NCBI GenBank assembly: GCA_963849605.1
Contig: CAWKHX010000015.1
Coordinates: forward strand, 744,001-808,000
Reading direction: 5' to 3'
From: DASPHG01 sp963849605
GTDB taxonomy: Bacteria; Actinomycetota; Thermoleophilia; Solirubrobacterales; Thermoleophilaceae
DNA: 64,000 bases
The stretch's first letter is position 1. Each line of letters opens with the position of its first letter. Below, piece after piece: positions 23,557 to 32,311 of this stretch. Under the pieces are notes generated by a model, which did not search any database, was not told the origin of the DNA, and saw only the letters and a list, made by a program, of their open reading frames with translations. The position numbers and the translations under genes were made by a program.

Positions 23557-24464
23557 CGGGCGGCCAGCGCCTTGCTGCGCTCCCAGTCGCGCAGGGCGTG
23601 GTCCAGCGCACGGTCGAACGGGTGCGGCGTCAGCCCGTAGATCCGGCGGGCATCGTCGTTGCGCGGCAGCAGGTCGTGCTCGAGGCTCTGCATGAGCGGG
23701 CGCACGAGCTCGATCGGCTGGCTCGTGATCGCGCTGACCACGGCGGAGGCCGCCGGCGTCTGTGAGGTTGGCAGCCGCAGCGGCATCCGCCCGACCCCGA
23801 TCGCCTCGGCGATCCGCTCGATCATCTGCTCGTAGGTCATCACTTCCGGCCCGACGATGTCGAGCGAGCGGCCCTCGGCCTCCGGAGTCCGGGGCGTGCG
23901 TGCGAGGTACTCGATCGTGTCGCCCTCGAAGATCGGCTGGGTGCGGTTCGAGCGCCACGACGGCAGCGGGACGAACCGCATGCTCGAGACGAGCTTGACG
24001 AGGATCCCGAACGACGACGAGCGCGCGCCGATCACGATCGAGGCCCTGAGCGCGGTCGAGCGCGGCAAAGCGTCGAGCAGGATCTGCTCGACCTCGAGCC
24101 TGGAGGCGAGGTGCACGGAGCGGGGGCCGCCCTCCGGGAGGAGGCCGCCGAGATAGACGACGCGCTCGACGCCGGCGTCGCGGGCGGCGGCGGCGAAGTT
24201 CTCGGCGGCCAGCCGGTCGCGGTCGGCGAAGCCGTTAACGCCGATCTCCATCGAATGGACCAGGTAGTAGGCGGTCGAGCAGCCCTCGAGTGCGCGGGCG
24301 AGCGTCTCGGCCTGCAGCAGGTTGCCCTCGACGACCTCGACCCCGTCAAGTGGGGCGAAGCGGCCGGCGTCGCGAGCGAGCGCGCGCACAGGGCGCCCCT
24401 CGGCGCGCAGCCGCTCGACCAGGCGGCCGCCCATGTATCCGGTCGATCCGGTGACGAGTTCCAT
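23553..24464 (-). CDS. NAD(P)H-binding atypical SDR (NmrA-like)
   Basis: A 303-residue extended/atypical short-chain dehydrogenase. MELVTGSTGYMGGRLVERLR is the nucleotide-binding loop (GSTGYMGG), followed by VRALARDAGR, VEVVEGNLLQAETLARALEG, CSTAYYLVHSM and VERVVYLGGLLPEGG. The usual Tyr-x3-Lys is not clear, as in NmrA-like and complex-I-assembly-type members. Close relatives are quinone/epimerase-like or redox sensors; substrate is unknown. Start at MELVTG is preferred over an ATG seven codons upstream that would overlap the divergent gene. Coupled to an SRPBCC protein. Confidence 0.82.
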   Translation of the reverse strand: MELVTGSTGYMGGRLVERLRAEGRPVRALARDAGRFAPLDGVEVVEGNLLQAETLARALEGCSTAYYLVHSMEIGVNGFADRDRLAAENFAAAARDAGVERVVYLGGLLPEGGPRSVHLASRLEVEQILLDALPRSTALRASIVIGARSSSFGILVKLVSSMRFVPLPSWRSNRTQPIFEGDTIEYLARTPRTPEAEGRSLDIVGPEVMTYEQMIERIAEAIGVGRMPLRLPTSQTPAASAVVSAITSQPIELVRPLMQSLEHDLLPRNDDARRIYGLTPHPFDRALDHALRDWERSKALAAR

Positions 24465-24469
24465 GCCGT

Positions 24470-24475
24470 TAGTGT
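24470..24475 (+). promoter_or_regulatory. -10 element of the 2-hydroxyacid oxidase gene
   Basis: TAGTGT ends 8 nt before the ATG in a 19-bp divergent spacer; no ribosome-binding site between, consistent with a leaderless message. Confidence 0.4.
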
Positions 24476-24483
24476 CGAGCCTC

Positions 24484-25569
24484 ATGCCCCCACCTGCGCG
24501 CCCGGTAAACGTTCTCGAGTACGAGCGGCGCGCGGAGGAGGTGCTCGAGGAGGGCGCCCTCGGCTACTTCGCGGGCGGGGCGTGCGACGAGCGGACCCTG
24601 CACGAGAACGTCGCCGCCTTCACGCGGCTGAAGCTGCGGCCGCGCATGCTCGTTGACGTCAGCAACGTCTCCACGGCCACGACGGTGCTCGGGACGGACG
24701 TGTCGATGCCATTGCTCGTGGCACCCACGGCGATCCAGAAGATGTGCCATCCCGATGGTGAGCCGGCCACCGCGCGCGCGGCGGCGGCGCTCGACACGGT
24801 GATGACGCTCTCGACGATCGCGACCGCGACCCCCGCGGAGGTCGCCGAGGCGGCGCCCGGCGGCAAGCGCTGGTTCCAGCTCTACTGCTTCGAGGACGAC
24901 GGGGTCACGCGGGCGCTGGTCGACCAGGCCGTCGAGCACGGGTACTCGGCGATCGTGCTGACGGTCGATGCGCCGCGGGCCGGCCGGCGCGAGCGCGACC
25001 TGAGGACCGGCTTCCAGGTGCCCGAGGGGATCACGATCCCGAGCGTTGCGGCCGCCCTCGGTCATCCGGCCGCCCTGACGATCGCCGAGGTCTTCGCGAT
25101 GCTCGACCTCACGCTGACCTGGCGCGACCTCGAGCGGATCCGCGGCCTCTCCGAGCTCCCGCTGCTGGTGAAGGGCGTGCTCACCGAGGAGGACGCTCGG
25201 CTGGCCTGCGACGCGGGAGTCGACGGGATCGTGGTCTCGAACCACGGCGGGCGCCAGCTCGACGGAGTCGCGGCGACGATCGAGGCCCTTCCGGAGGTGG
25301 TCGACGCCGTGGAGGGGCGGGCCGAGGTGTTCATCGACGGCGGCATCCGTCGCGGCACGGACGTCGTCAAGGCGCTGGCCCTCGGCGCGCGCGCCGCGAT
25401 GGTCGGCCGGCCCGTCCTCTGGGGCCTCGCCGCCGGGGGCGAGGAAGGGGTGCGCCACGTGCTCGAGCTGCTGCGCGACGAGCTCGAATTGGCGCTGCTC
25501 CTGTGCGGCTGTCCCACGCCCGCGGATGTGACGCCCGCGCACACTTCCGCAAACAGCGGGCGCTCCTGA
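24484..25569 (+). CDS. FMN-dependent alpha-hydroxy-acid oxidase/dehydrogenase
   Basis: A 361-residue TIM-barrel flavoprotein of the lactate oxidase/glycolate oxidase/LldD family. PVNVLEYERRAEEVLEEGAL and YFAGGACDERTLHENVAAF form the N-terminal lid; PLLVAPTAIQKMCHPDGE, WFQLYCFEDDG, LTVDAPRAGRRERDLR, LVKGVLTEEDA and VVSNHGGRQLDG (catalytic His and substrate Arg) are all intact; VFIDGGIRRGTDVVKALALG binds FMN phosphate. It oxidises an L-2-hydroxy acid such as lactate or glycolate; whether oxygen or a quinone accepts electrons cannot be read. A full family match, standing alone. Confidence 0.93.
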   Translation: MPPPARPVNVLEYERRAEEVLEEGALGYFAGGACDERTLHENVAAFTRLKLRPRMLVDVSNVSTATTVLGTDVSMPLLVAPTAIQKMCHPDGEPATARAAAALDTVMTLSTIATATPAEVAEAAPGGKRWFQLYCFEDDGVTRALVDQAVEHGYSAIVLTVDAPRAGRRERDLRTGFQVPEGITIPSVAAALGHPAALTIAEVFAMLDLTLTWRDLERIRGLSELPLLVKGVLTEEDARLACDAGVDGIVVSNHGGRQLDGVAATIEALPEVVDAVEGRAEVFIDGGIRRGTDVVKALALGARAAMVGRPVLWGLAAGGEEGVRHVLELLRDELELALLLCGCPTPADVTPAHTSANSGRS

Positions 25570-25603
25570 GAAAAAGCTGTAAAGAGCGGCGCTTTGCAAA
25601 TCC

Positions 25604-25615
25604 CCGCAATTGCGG
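25604..25615. promoter_or_regulatory. 12-bp perfect palindrome upstream of the small cysteine protein
   Basis: CCGCAATTGCGG lies about 36 bp before the ATG of the next gene. It could be an operator; no cognate regulator is known. Confidence 0.35.
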
Positions 25616-25651
25616 AGTCGCGAGTGGTCGCGCCGTGTCGATCGTGTTTGG

Positions 25652-25855
25652 ATGGTGCCCGTGCCCAAGACCGCAAAGCGCCCGAGCTGTGAGGACTGCT
25701 TCTTTCGCCAGAACATGCTTTGCGCACTTGACCTGAACGAGCCGTGCACGACCTACCGCGCGGCCGACCGCGGCCTCCGGCCGGAGCGCCAGCTCTCGTT
25801 CGTGTTCCGGACTGAACGCACCTTCTCGGCATACGCCTTCCCGCAGCCGCGCTAG
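25652..25855 (+). CDS. Small four-cysteine (zinc-ribbon-like) protein
   Basis: A 67-residue protein with CEDCFFRQNMLCALDLNEPC near residues 13-32: one CxxC pair plus two further cysteines spaced 8 and 7, enough for one metal site. The rest is basic and aromatic (ERQLSFVFRTERTFSAYAF). Not recognised; metal binding is inferred. A GTG two codons downstream is an alternative start. It lies between two unrelated enzymes with its own upstream palindrome. Confidence 0.6.
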   Translation: MVPVPKTAKRPSCEDCFFRQNMLCALDLNEPCTTYRAADRGLRPERQLSFVFRTERTFSAYAFPQPR

Positions 25856-25885
25856 CGGACCGGCGAGCCCACGGCGCCGCAGTAT

Positions 25886-25891
25886 TAGAGT
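25886..25891 (+). promoter_or_regulatory. -10 element of the metallo-hydrolase gene
   Basis: TAGAGT ends exactly 6 nt before the ATG; no ribosome-binding site fits between. Typical of a leaderless start. Confidence 0.55.
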
Positions 25892-25897
25892 CGGTCC

Positions 25898-26692
25898 ATG
25901 AGGCTGACCGTCCTGGGCAAGTCTCCCTCCTGGCAGGACGCCGACGGCGCGTGCTCCGGATACCTGCTCGAGGACGGTGACACGGCGGTTCTCCTCGACT
26001 GCGGCAACGGCGTGTTCTCGAAGCTCCGGAAGTTCCGGGACTACACGACGGTGGACGCCGTCGTCCTGTCTCACCTGCACGCGGACCACTTCCTCGACCT
26101 CGTCCCGTACTCCTACGCACTGACGTACGCGCCGCGCCAACAGCCCGTGCCGGTGGACCGGTGGCCGGGTACGGACAATCCGGCGAAGCCGAAGCTGTAC
26201 GCGCCCAAGGGCGCTGTCGAGACGTTCCGCCGCGTCGTCGGGGCATGGGGGAACGAGGACCTGATCGAGAACGCGTTCGACATCGAGGAGTACCACGAGA
26301 ACTCGTCGCCGAAGGTCGGGTCGATCGAGTTCCACTTCCACGCGGTGCCGCACTTCATCGAGACCTTCGCGATCTGCGCTGCGTCCACGAACGGCGGCGG
26401 GAAGATGACCTACGGCGCCGACTGCAGGCCGACCGACACGCTCGTGCGGTTCGCGCACGACACCGAGCTGCTCCTGATCGAGGCAACCCTGCCCCGCCCG
26501 GAGCGGACGGGCATGCGCGGCCACCTCACGCCACGCGAGGCGGGCGAGCACGGCAAGGCCGCGGGGGCGCGCCGGCTGGTGCTGACGCACATCTCCGACG
26601 AGCTCGACTGGCTGTGGGCGGTGGACGAGGCCAGCGACGCCTTCGGGTCGAAGGTCGACCTCGCTGCCGAGGGAGCTGTCTACGAGGTTTAA
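25898..26692 (+). CDS. MBL-fold metallo-hydrolase
   Basis: A 264-residue metallo-beta-lactamase-fold enzyme. LTVLGKSPSWQ starts it; the metal motif is SHLHADHFLDLVPY (HxHxDH); later metal residues are likely AVPHFIETF, YGADCRPTD and HLTPREAGEHG with VLTHISDE. The pattern is that of RNase-Z-like and phosphodiesterase-type members, but the exact substrate is not clear. It has its own leaderless-type promoter, and the next gene (hsp20) begins 11 bases downstream. Confidence 0.88.
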   Translation: MRLTVLGKSPSWQDADGACSGYLLEDGDTAVLLDCGNGVFSKLRKFRDYTTVDAVVLSHLHADHFLDLVPYSYALTYAPRQQPVPVDRWPGTDNPAKPKLYAPKGAVETFRRVVGAWGNEDLIENAFDIEEYHENSSPKVGSIEFHFHAVPHFIETFAICAASTNGGGKMTYGADCRPTDTLVRFAHDTELLLIEATLPRPERTGMRGHLTPREAGEHGKAAGARRLVLTHISDELDWLWAVDEASDAFGSKVDLAAEGAVYEV

Positions 26693-26695
26693 CCT
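26690..26695 (+). promoter_or_regulatory. -10 element of hsp20-lon
   Basis: TAACCT overlaps the preceding stop codon and ends 8 nt before the GTG of hsp20; it could provide separate stress control of hsp20-lon. Confidence 0.35.
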
Positions 26696-26703
26696 GGGGT
26701 CCC

Positions 26704-27153
26704 GTGCCTGAAAGGGATCTCTTCGGCAACTTCGAGCGCATGCGGCGCGAGATGGACGAGCTGTTCGGCGACGTCTTCGGCCGCACGCCGCTCGGCACGA
26801 AGCGCGGCTTCAGCCCGCGGGTCGACGTCTACTACTCCGGCGATCCGCCCCGGGCGGTGGTCAAGGCCGACCTCGCCGGGATGGAGATCGAGGAGATCGG
26901 GCTCGAGATCCGCGGCCGTCAGCTGCTGATTGCCGGCGAGCGGCGCGCGCAGGAGGCCGAGGGGAGGCTCTATCAGCAGATAGAGATCGAGCACGGGCCG
27001 TTCCGGCGGGCGGTCGAGCTCGGCGCCGACGTCGTGCCCGAACGGGCGCAGGCGACCTACGACGACGGGATCCTCACCGTCGAGATCCCCCTCGCACAGC
27101 CGGACGAGCAGGTGCGCCAGGTGCCCGTCCGCACGCGTACCGAGTCCGAGTGA
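26704..27153 (+). CDS. Hsp20/alpha-crystallin family small heat shock protein
   Basis: A 149-residue small chaperone. The alpha-crystallin domain runs from about FSPRVDVYYSGDPPRAVVKA to GILTVEIPLAQPD, with DLAGMEIEEIGLEIRGRQLLI and YDDGILTVEIP as the family signature. It holds unfolding proteins in an ATP-independent way. The start is GTG (VPERDLFGNFERM). Its TGA overlaps the lon start by 4 bp (GTGA), so chaperone and protease are made together. Confidence 0.92.
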   Translation: MPERDLFGNFERMRREMDELFGDVFGRTPLGTKRGFSPRVDVYYSGDPPRAVVKADLAGMEIEEIGLEIRGRQLLIAGERRAQEAEGRLYQQIEIEHGPFRRAVELGADVVPERAQATYDDGILTVEIPLAQPDEQVRQVPVRTRTESE

Positions 27154-29501
27154 GCATTCACGTCGCCCAGCCCGGCGAGAACGGCGCTGCCGGCGCCGAG
27201 CTCGAGCTTCCGCCGGCACTGCCTGTCCTGCCACTGCGAGACAGCGTTCCGTTCCCGGACACGCTGACGCCGCTGGCCGTCGCCCAAGAGCGGTCCGTGC
27301 AGCTCGTGAACGACGTGCTCGCCGGCAACCGCATGCTCGTGATGGTCGCGAGCAAGGACCCGGAGGAGGAGAGCCCCGGACCCGACCAGATCCACCGGGT
27401 GGGCGTGGCGGGGTTCGTCGCCCGCATGCTGAAGGTCCCGGACGGCAGCATCCGCATCCTCGTACAGGGCGGCGCCCGCGTCGAGCTGACGGACTTCGTC
27501 GCCACCGAGCCGTACATGGTCGCCCGCATCGAGGAGCGCCCGGACGTGGTCAAGGCCGGGCCCAAGCTCGAGGGCCTCACCCGGAACGTGCAGGCCACCT
27601 TCAGCCAGATCATCGACTCGGTCCCGTATCTCCCCGAGGAGCTCCAGCTCGCCGTCGCGAACCTCGACGACCCGAGCGAGCTGGCCCACGTGATCGCGAG
27701 CTCGCTCCGTCTGAGCACCGAGGAGAAGCAGGAGCTGCTCGAGGAGCTGAACGTCGCGAGGCGCCTCCGCAGGCTGTCCGAGCTGCTCGCCCGGGAGCTG
27801 GAGCTGATCTCGCTCGGCTCGCGGATCCAGTCGCAGGTCCAGTCCGAGATGGAGAAGGGCCAGCGCGAGTACTTCCTCCGCCAGCAGCTGAAGGCGATCC
27901 AGGACGAGCTCGGCGAGGTCGACGAGCAGACCGCGGAGGCCAACGAGCTGCGGGAGCAGATCGAGGCCGCCGGCCTGCCCGACCACGCGCTGCGGGCGGC
28001 CGAGCGCGAGCTCGACCGGCTGGAGAAGCTCCCGCCGCAGGCGGCGGAGCACGGCGTGATCCGCACCTACCTCGAGTGGATCGCGACGCTGCCGTGGTCG
28101 AAGTCGACCGACGACGACCTGGACCTGAAGAAGGCGCGCCGGGTGCTCAACCGCGACCACTACGACATCGACAAGGTGAAGGAGCGCATCCTCGAGTTCC
28201 TCGCCGTGCGCAAGCTGAAGCCCGACGCGCCCTCGTCCGTCCTCTGCTTCGTCGGTCCGCCAGGAGTCGGAAAGACATCACTCGGGCGCTCGATCGCCAA
28301 TGCAATGGGGCGCAAGTTCGAGCGCATCTCGCTCGGCGGCGTCCGCGACGAGTCGGAGATCCGCGGGCACCGCCGCACCTACATCGGCGCGATGCCGGGG
28401 ACGATCATCCGCGCGCTACGCGACGCCGAGTCGAACAACCCCGTCCTGATGATCGACGAGATCGACAAGATGGGCGCGGACTTCCGCGGCGATCCGGCGA
28501 GCGCGATGCTCGAGGTGCTCGACCCGCAGCAGAACTCGTCCTTCCGCGATCACTACCTCGACCTGCCGTTCGACCTCTCGCGGGTCCTCTTCATCACGAC
28601 CGCAAACCAGCTCGAGACGGTGCCGCCGCCGCTGCGCGACCGGATGGAGATCATCCAGCTCGCCGGCTACACGGAGGACGAGAAGGCGCAGATCGCGAAG
28701 CGCTACCTGGTGCCCCGGCAGCTCGAGCAGCACGGCCTGTCGAAGGACAAGCTCGTGGTCGAGAACGACGCGCTGCACGAGCTCATCGACGGCTACACGC
28801 GCGAGGCGGGCGTGCGCGAGCTCGAACGCCAGATCGGAGCGATCTGCCGGAAGGTGGCGCGCGACCACGCCGAGGGCAAGACGCGTAAGCGCACCATTCG
28901 CAAGCGCCAGGTCCGCGAGCTGCTCGGCCAGCGCAAGTACATCTCAGACGTCCGCCGGCGCACCGACCACCCGGGCGTCGCCACCGGGCTCGCATGGACA
29001 CCGGTCGGAGGCGACATCCTGTTCATCGAGGCGACCGCCTATCCGGGCAAGGGCCAGCTGCACATCACCGGAATGCTCGGCGACGTCATGAAGGAGTCGG
29101 CTGCCGCGGCGATGTCGTGGGTGAAGGGACGCCTGGATGGCGCCGGGCCGACGATGGAGAACGACGTCCACGTCCACGTGCCCGCGGGCGCGATTCCGAA
29201 GGACGGGCCGAGCGCCGGCATCACGATGGCGACGGCCCTCTACTCGCTCTTCACGAACCGGCTGGTACGTGCGGACACCGCGATGACGGGGGAGATCACG
29301 CTCACCGGCACGGTCCTGCCGATCGGAGGCCTGAAGGAGAAGGCGCTGGCCGCGCAGCGAGCAGGGATCAAGCGCGTGATCGCGCCGAAGCTGAACCAGC
29401 CCGACGCGGAGGACTTCCCGCCCAACCTCCTCAAGGACGTCGAGTTCATCTGGGTCGACAGCATCGAGAAAGTCCTGCGTGAAGCATTGGAGTCCGGGTA
29501 A
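27150..29501 (+). CDS. lon: Lon ATP-dependent protease
   Basis: A 783-residue LonA. The N-terminal substrate-binding LON domain begins PALPVLPLRDSVPFPDTLTP; a long helical region (KEKGQREYFLRQQLKAIQDE-like) leads to Walker A GPPGVGKTSL near 369 and Walker B NPVLMIDEIDKMG. The proteolytic Ser688 lies in PKDGPSAGITMA and the partner Lys in GGLKEKALAAQ. It degrades damaged and regulatory proteins in the cytosol. Start GTG, coupled to hsp20. TAAGGT at the stop codon may be the -10 for the next gene. Confidence 0.97.
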   Translation: MSIHVAQPGENGAAGAELELPPALPVLPLRDSVPFPDTLTPLAVAQERSVQLVNDVLAGNRMLVMVASKDPEEESPGPDQIHRVGVAGFVARMLKVPDGSIRILVQGGARVELTDFVATEPYMVARIEERPDVVKAGPKLEGLTRNVQATFSQIIDSVPYLPEELQLAVANLDDPSELAHVIASSLRLSTEEKQELLEELNVARRLRRLSELLARELELISLGSRIQSQVQSEMEKGQREYFLRQQLKAIQDELGEVDEQTAEANELREQIEAAGLPDHALRAAERELDRLEKLPPQAAEHGVIRTYLEWIATLPWSKSTDDDLDLKKARRVLNRDHYDIDKVKERILEFLAVRKLKPDAPSSVLCFVGPPGVGKTSLGRSIANAMGRKFERISLGGVRDESEIRGHRRTYIGAMPGTIIRALRDAESNNPVLMIDEIDKMGADFRGDPASAMLEVLDPQQNSSFRDHYLDLPFDLSRVLFITTANQLETVPPPLRDRMEIIQLAGYTEDEKAQIAKRYLVPRQLEQHGLSKDKLVVENDALHELIDGYTREAGVRELERQIGAICRKVARDHAEGKTRKRTIRKRQVRELLGQRKYISDVRRRTDHPGVATGLAWTPVGGDILFIEATAYPGKGQLHITGMLGDVMKESAAAAMSWVKGRLDGAGPTMENDVHVHVPAGAIPKDGPSAGITMATALYSLFTNRLVRADTAMTGEITLTGTVLPIGGLKEKALAAQRAGIKRVIAPKLNQPDAEDFPPNLLKDVEFIWVDSIEKVLREALESG

Positions 29502-29504
29502 GGT
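29499..29504 (+). promoter_or_regulatory. Probable -10 element of the next gene
   Basis: TAAGGT overlaps the lon stop; a message starting about 7 nt later would have a 25-nt leader containing the GGAG ribosome site at the next gene. Confidence 0.35.
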
Positions 29505-29533
29505 TCCCCTGCACAACGGACCCGAGGAGAGTC

Positions 29534-30001
29534 ATGGCAGCCAAGAAGAAGGCAGCAACGGCGGGGGCAGGCGCCTTTGCCGCCGGTAAGGCGGCGAGGA
29601 GCAACCCTTACGTCAACCAGCTCATCGAAGACGCTGAGCTGCGCGACAACCTGCGCACGGCTTTCGAGTCCGCTCGAAAGGCGTATGGCCGGATCAACGG
29701 GAAGGGCCCAGTCAAGGCCCTGACCGAGGACAAGAAGGTCCAGAAGGAGCTGCGGGAGGCCGCCTCGTCACTGCGCGATGCTGCCGAGACCCTCCGCGGT
29801 TCTTCGAAGCGCAAGAAGCATCGCGGGCGCAAGCTGCTGCTCGTGCTGGTCGGCGCCGGTCTCGCGCTCGCCCTCAGCGAGGGCCTGCGGAAGAAGGTGC
29901 TCGACGCGCTGTTCGGTGCCGAGGAGGAGTTCGAGTACACCTCGACGACCACTCCGGCGCCCGCCCCGTCGGCGAACGAGCCGGTGGGGAACACGTCGTA
30001 G
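29534..30001 (+). CDS. Small single-pass membrane protein, unknown
   Basis: A 155-residue protein with no family I can name. The N-terminal 90 residues are basic and helical (MAAKKKAATAG..., LIEDAELRDNLRTAFESARK, LREAASSLRDAAETLRG). One membrane segment follows (KLLLVLVGAGLALALSEGL, about 98-117), then KKVLDALFGAEEEFEYTSTT and a Thr/Pro tail. A GAGGAG site lies 7-8 nt before ATG. The N-terminus is probably cytosolic and binds nucleic acid or lipid (inference). A strong hairpin follows the stop. Confidence 0.75.
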   Translation: MAAKKKAATAGAGAFAAGKAARSNPYVNQLIEDAELRDNLRTAFESARKAYGRINGKGPVKALTEDKKVQKELREAASSLRDAAETLRGSSKRKKHRGRKLLLVLVGAGLALALSEGLRKKVLDALFGAEEEFEYTSTTTPAPAPSANEPVGNTS

Positions 30002-30028
30002 CGCCAGACACGCCTAACGACTGGACTT

Positions 30029-30056
30029 GAGGGGCGCCTCCGGGCGCCCCTCGTCG
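30029..30056 (+). terminator. Rho-independent-type terminator
   Basis: GAGGGGCGCC-TCCG-GGCGCCCCTC is a 10-bp perfect stem with a stable tetraloop, followed by GTCGTT, a weak T-run. Placed right after the stop of the small membrane protein. Confidence 0.7.
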
Positions 30057-30109
30057 TTCCCGTGACTGACCTCACACAGCACCGGGCATCAGATGCGTTC
30101 ATTCCTTTG

Positions 30110-32278
30110 ATGGTCCGTCTGCACGACTTCCTGAGCCGCCATCGCCGCTTCGTGCTGGTGGCGTGGCTTCTCGTGCTCGTGGCGGCCGCCCCGTTTGCGA
30201 GCCGCCAGACCGAGCACCTGACGAACGGCGGCTTCCTCGTGCCCGGCTCGGGGTCGGAGCAGGTCGACCAGGCGCTCGCCGACTTCGAGGGCGCCCAGCG
30301 GGAGACGCTCGCTGTCGTGCTGGCCCAGCGCGAGGGTGCGACGCCGGAGGCGATCCGCGCCGAGGTCGACCGCGTCGACCGCATCGCCGCCGACGTCGGC
30401 CACACCGAGCTCACGCCCGCCGCCGCGCAACAGGCCAAGGCGCGCGCCGGGCAGAGCACCATCCTCGTCATACCGCTCGACGTAGACGGTTCCCACGACG
30501 AGCTCGCAGACGCCGCGGCCGACCTGCGCGACGAGTTGGACGTCGGTGTTGCGCGGGACGGCGTCGAGCCACACCTCGTCGGCCAGCAGGCGCTGTGGGC
30601 CGGCATGCAGGAGCTCTCGAAGGAGGACCTGGAGGCCGCCGAGACGACCGGGTTCCCGATCGTCCTGCTGATCCTGCTCGCGGTGTTCGGATCGCTAGCG
30701 GCGGCGTCGCTGCCCCTGGCGCTCGGCTTCGGCTCCGTCTTCGTGACCGGTGCCGGGATCTACTTCCTGTCGCAGGCGACCGAGATGTCGGTGTTCGTCA
30801 CCAACGTCGCGTCAATGATCGGGATCGGCGTCGCCGTGGACTATTCGCTGTTCGTGCTCGCGCGCTACCGCGAGGAGATGCGCGAGCGGGATGACCGTGA
30901 CGAGTCGCTGCGCATCGCCATGCGCACGTCGGGGCTCGCGGTCGTCTTCTCGGGCATCACAGTGATCATCTCGCTGGCTGGCCTCTTCCTCGTCGACTCG
31001 ACCGTGATCCGCTCGATGGCGATGGGCGCGATCATCGTCGTCGCGGTCGCGATCCTCGCAGCGGTCACGCTCCTGCCGGCCCTGATCTCGCTCTTCGGCC
31101 GCCGTGCCTACGCGCGCAGCCGGACCACGACCATCCTCGGGCTGGTTGCGCGCCAGTGGCGGAACCTCAGACGCCGTCCGGGCTCGACTCACCCCGACCG
31201 CCGTCGCGGCGGCTTCTGGGAGCGGTGGACGGCGACGGTGATGCGCAGGCCCTGGCTCGCGGTCGGGCTGAGCTCAGCGGTGCTGTTGACGCTCGCGATT
31301 CCGGCGCTCTCGCTCCAGTGGGGAGACGGGGCGCTGCGCCAGTTCCCGGACGGGAACGAGACGCGCGTCGGCGCGGAGCTGGCCTCCGATGTGGCCGGCC
31401 CGGGAGCGTCCGGCCCGCTGCAGATCGTCGTCGATGCCGGTGACCGCGCGGCGGTCGATCGCTACGTCGCGAAGCTCCGGCGTGACCCCGAGGTGGCGAA
31501 GGTGGACCCGCCTGTCGCATCCCGCGACGGGAACAGCGTGCTGATCGTCGCGCAGCCCACGCACGACCCCGAGAGCCCGGAGGCGCGCGCGCTCGTGGCC
31601 AGGGTGCGCGCCGACGGCATCGGCGAGGTCGGAGGAGCCACGGCCTCTGTCGAGGACTTCAAGGACCTCGTCTCCGGGTCGATGTGGAAGATCCTCCTGT
31701 TCGTCCTCGCGTTCAGCTACCTGGTGCTGTTCGTGCTGCTCCGGTCGGTGTTCCTGCCGCTCAAGGCCGTGCTGATGAACCTGCTGTCGGTGGCTGCCGC
31801 GTACGGCGTCCTCGTCGCCGTGTTCCAGTACGGGTGGGTCGACGGCTTCCTCGGGTTCGAGTCGCTCGGCTACATCAACACGATGACGCCGCCGTTCCTG
31901 CTCGCGATCGTCTTCGGGCTGTCGATGGACTACGAGGTGTTCCTGCTGTCGCGGATCCGCGAGCGCTACGAGGCGACCGGCGACAACCAGCGTGCGGTCG
32001 CGGAGGGCCTGCGCGCGAGCGCGCGCACGATCTCGAGCGCCGCGCTCATCATGGTCACGGTCTTCGCGGTCTTCGCGTCCGCCGGCGTGCCGGCGATCAA
32101 GGAGATCGGCCTCGGCCTGGCGGTTGCGATCGCACTCGACGCCACGCTCGTCCGCCTCGTGCTCGTGCCGGCCACGATGGAGCTGATGGGCAAGTGGAAC
32201 TGGTGGTTGCCGAAGCGGATCGACCGCGCGCTGCCGCACACGGACTTCGACCGCGCGCCGGAGCCGGTCAAGGCGTAG
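30110..32278 (+). CDS. MMPL-family RND transporter
   Basis: A 722-residue inner-membrane exporter of the MmpL group. An N-terminal segment FVLVAWLLVLVAAAPFA is followed by an extracellular loop (DQALADFEGAQRETLAVVLA), a six-helix block (SIGIGVAVDYSLFVLARYREEM-type motif at about 245-265), then a second loop and a second block with FGLSMDYEVFLLSRIRERYE. Such proteins export lipids or drugs using the proton gradient. A GTG 48 bp upstream would add 16 residues directly after the terminator hairpin; the ATG is preferred because the membrane segment follows at normal distance. No partner genes are nearby. Confidence 0.92.
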   Translation: MVRLHDFLSRHRRFVLVAWLLVLVAAAPFASRQTEHLTNGGFLVPGSGSEQVDQALADFEGAQRETLAVVLAQREGATPEAIRAEVDRVDRIAADVGHTELTPAAAQQAKARAGQSTILVIPLDVDGSHDELADAAADLRDELDVGVARDGVEPHLVGQQALWAGMQELSKEDLEAAETTGFPIVLLILLAVFGSLAAASLPLALGFGSVFVTGAGIYFLSQATEMSVFVTNVASMIGIGVAVDYSLFVLARYREEMRERDDRDESLRIAMRTSGLAVVFSGITVIISLAGLFLVDSTVIRSMAMGAIIVVAVAILAAVTLLPALISLFGRRAYARSRTTTILGLVARQWRNLRRRPGSTHPDRRRGGFWERWTATVMRRPWLAVGLSSAVLLTLAIPALSLQWGDGALRQFPDGNETRVGAELASDVAGPGASGPLQIVVDAGDRAAVDRYVAKLRRDPEVAKVDPPVASRDGNSVLIVAQPTHDPESPEARALVARVRADGIGEVGGATASVEDFKDLVSGSMWKILLFVLAFSYLVLFVLLRSVFLPLKAVLMNLLSVAAAYGVLVAVFQYGWVDGFLGFESLGYINTMTPPFLLAIVFGLSMDYEVFLLSRIRERYEATGDNQRAVAEGLRASARTISSAALIMVTVFAVFASAGVPAIKEIGLGLAVAIALDATLVRLVLVPATMELMGKWNWWLPKRIDRALPHTDFDRAPEPVKA

Positions 32279-32308
32279 TTCCTAAAGGGGGTCAGACCCC
32301 CTTAGGAA
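32279..32308. repeat. REP-like perfect palindrome / bidirectional terminator
   Basis: Arms TTCCTAA-A-GGGGGTC and GACCCCC-TTAGGAA around a single A form a 30-nt near-perfect palindrome between two convergent genes. It can terminate both strands. The GGGGTCAGACCCC core resembles REP-type palindromes that occur many times in some soil bacteria; only one copy is in this window. Confidence 0.65.
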
Positions 32309-32311
32309 TCG

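Noticed and set aside
24465..24485. Third CATG-nested divergent start (SDR gene and hydroxyacid oxidase)
   Set aside because: The SDR protein starts naturally at MELVTGSTGYMGG (24464); the extra seven residues are not needed, so the overlap is probably not real.
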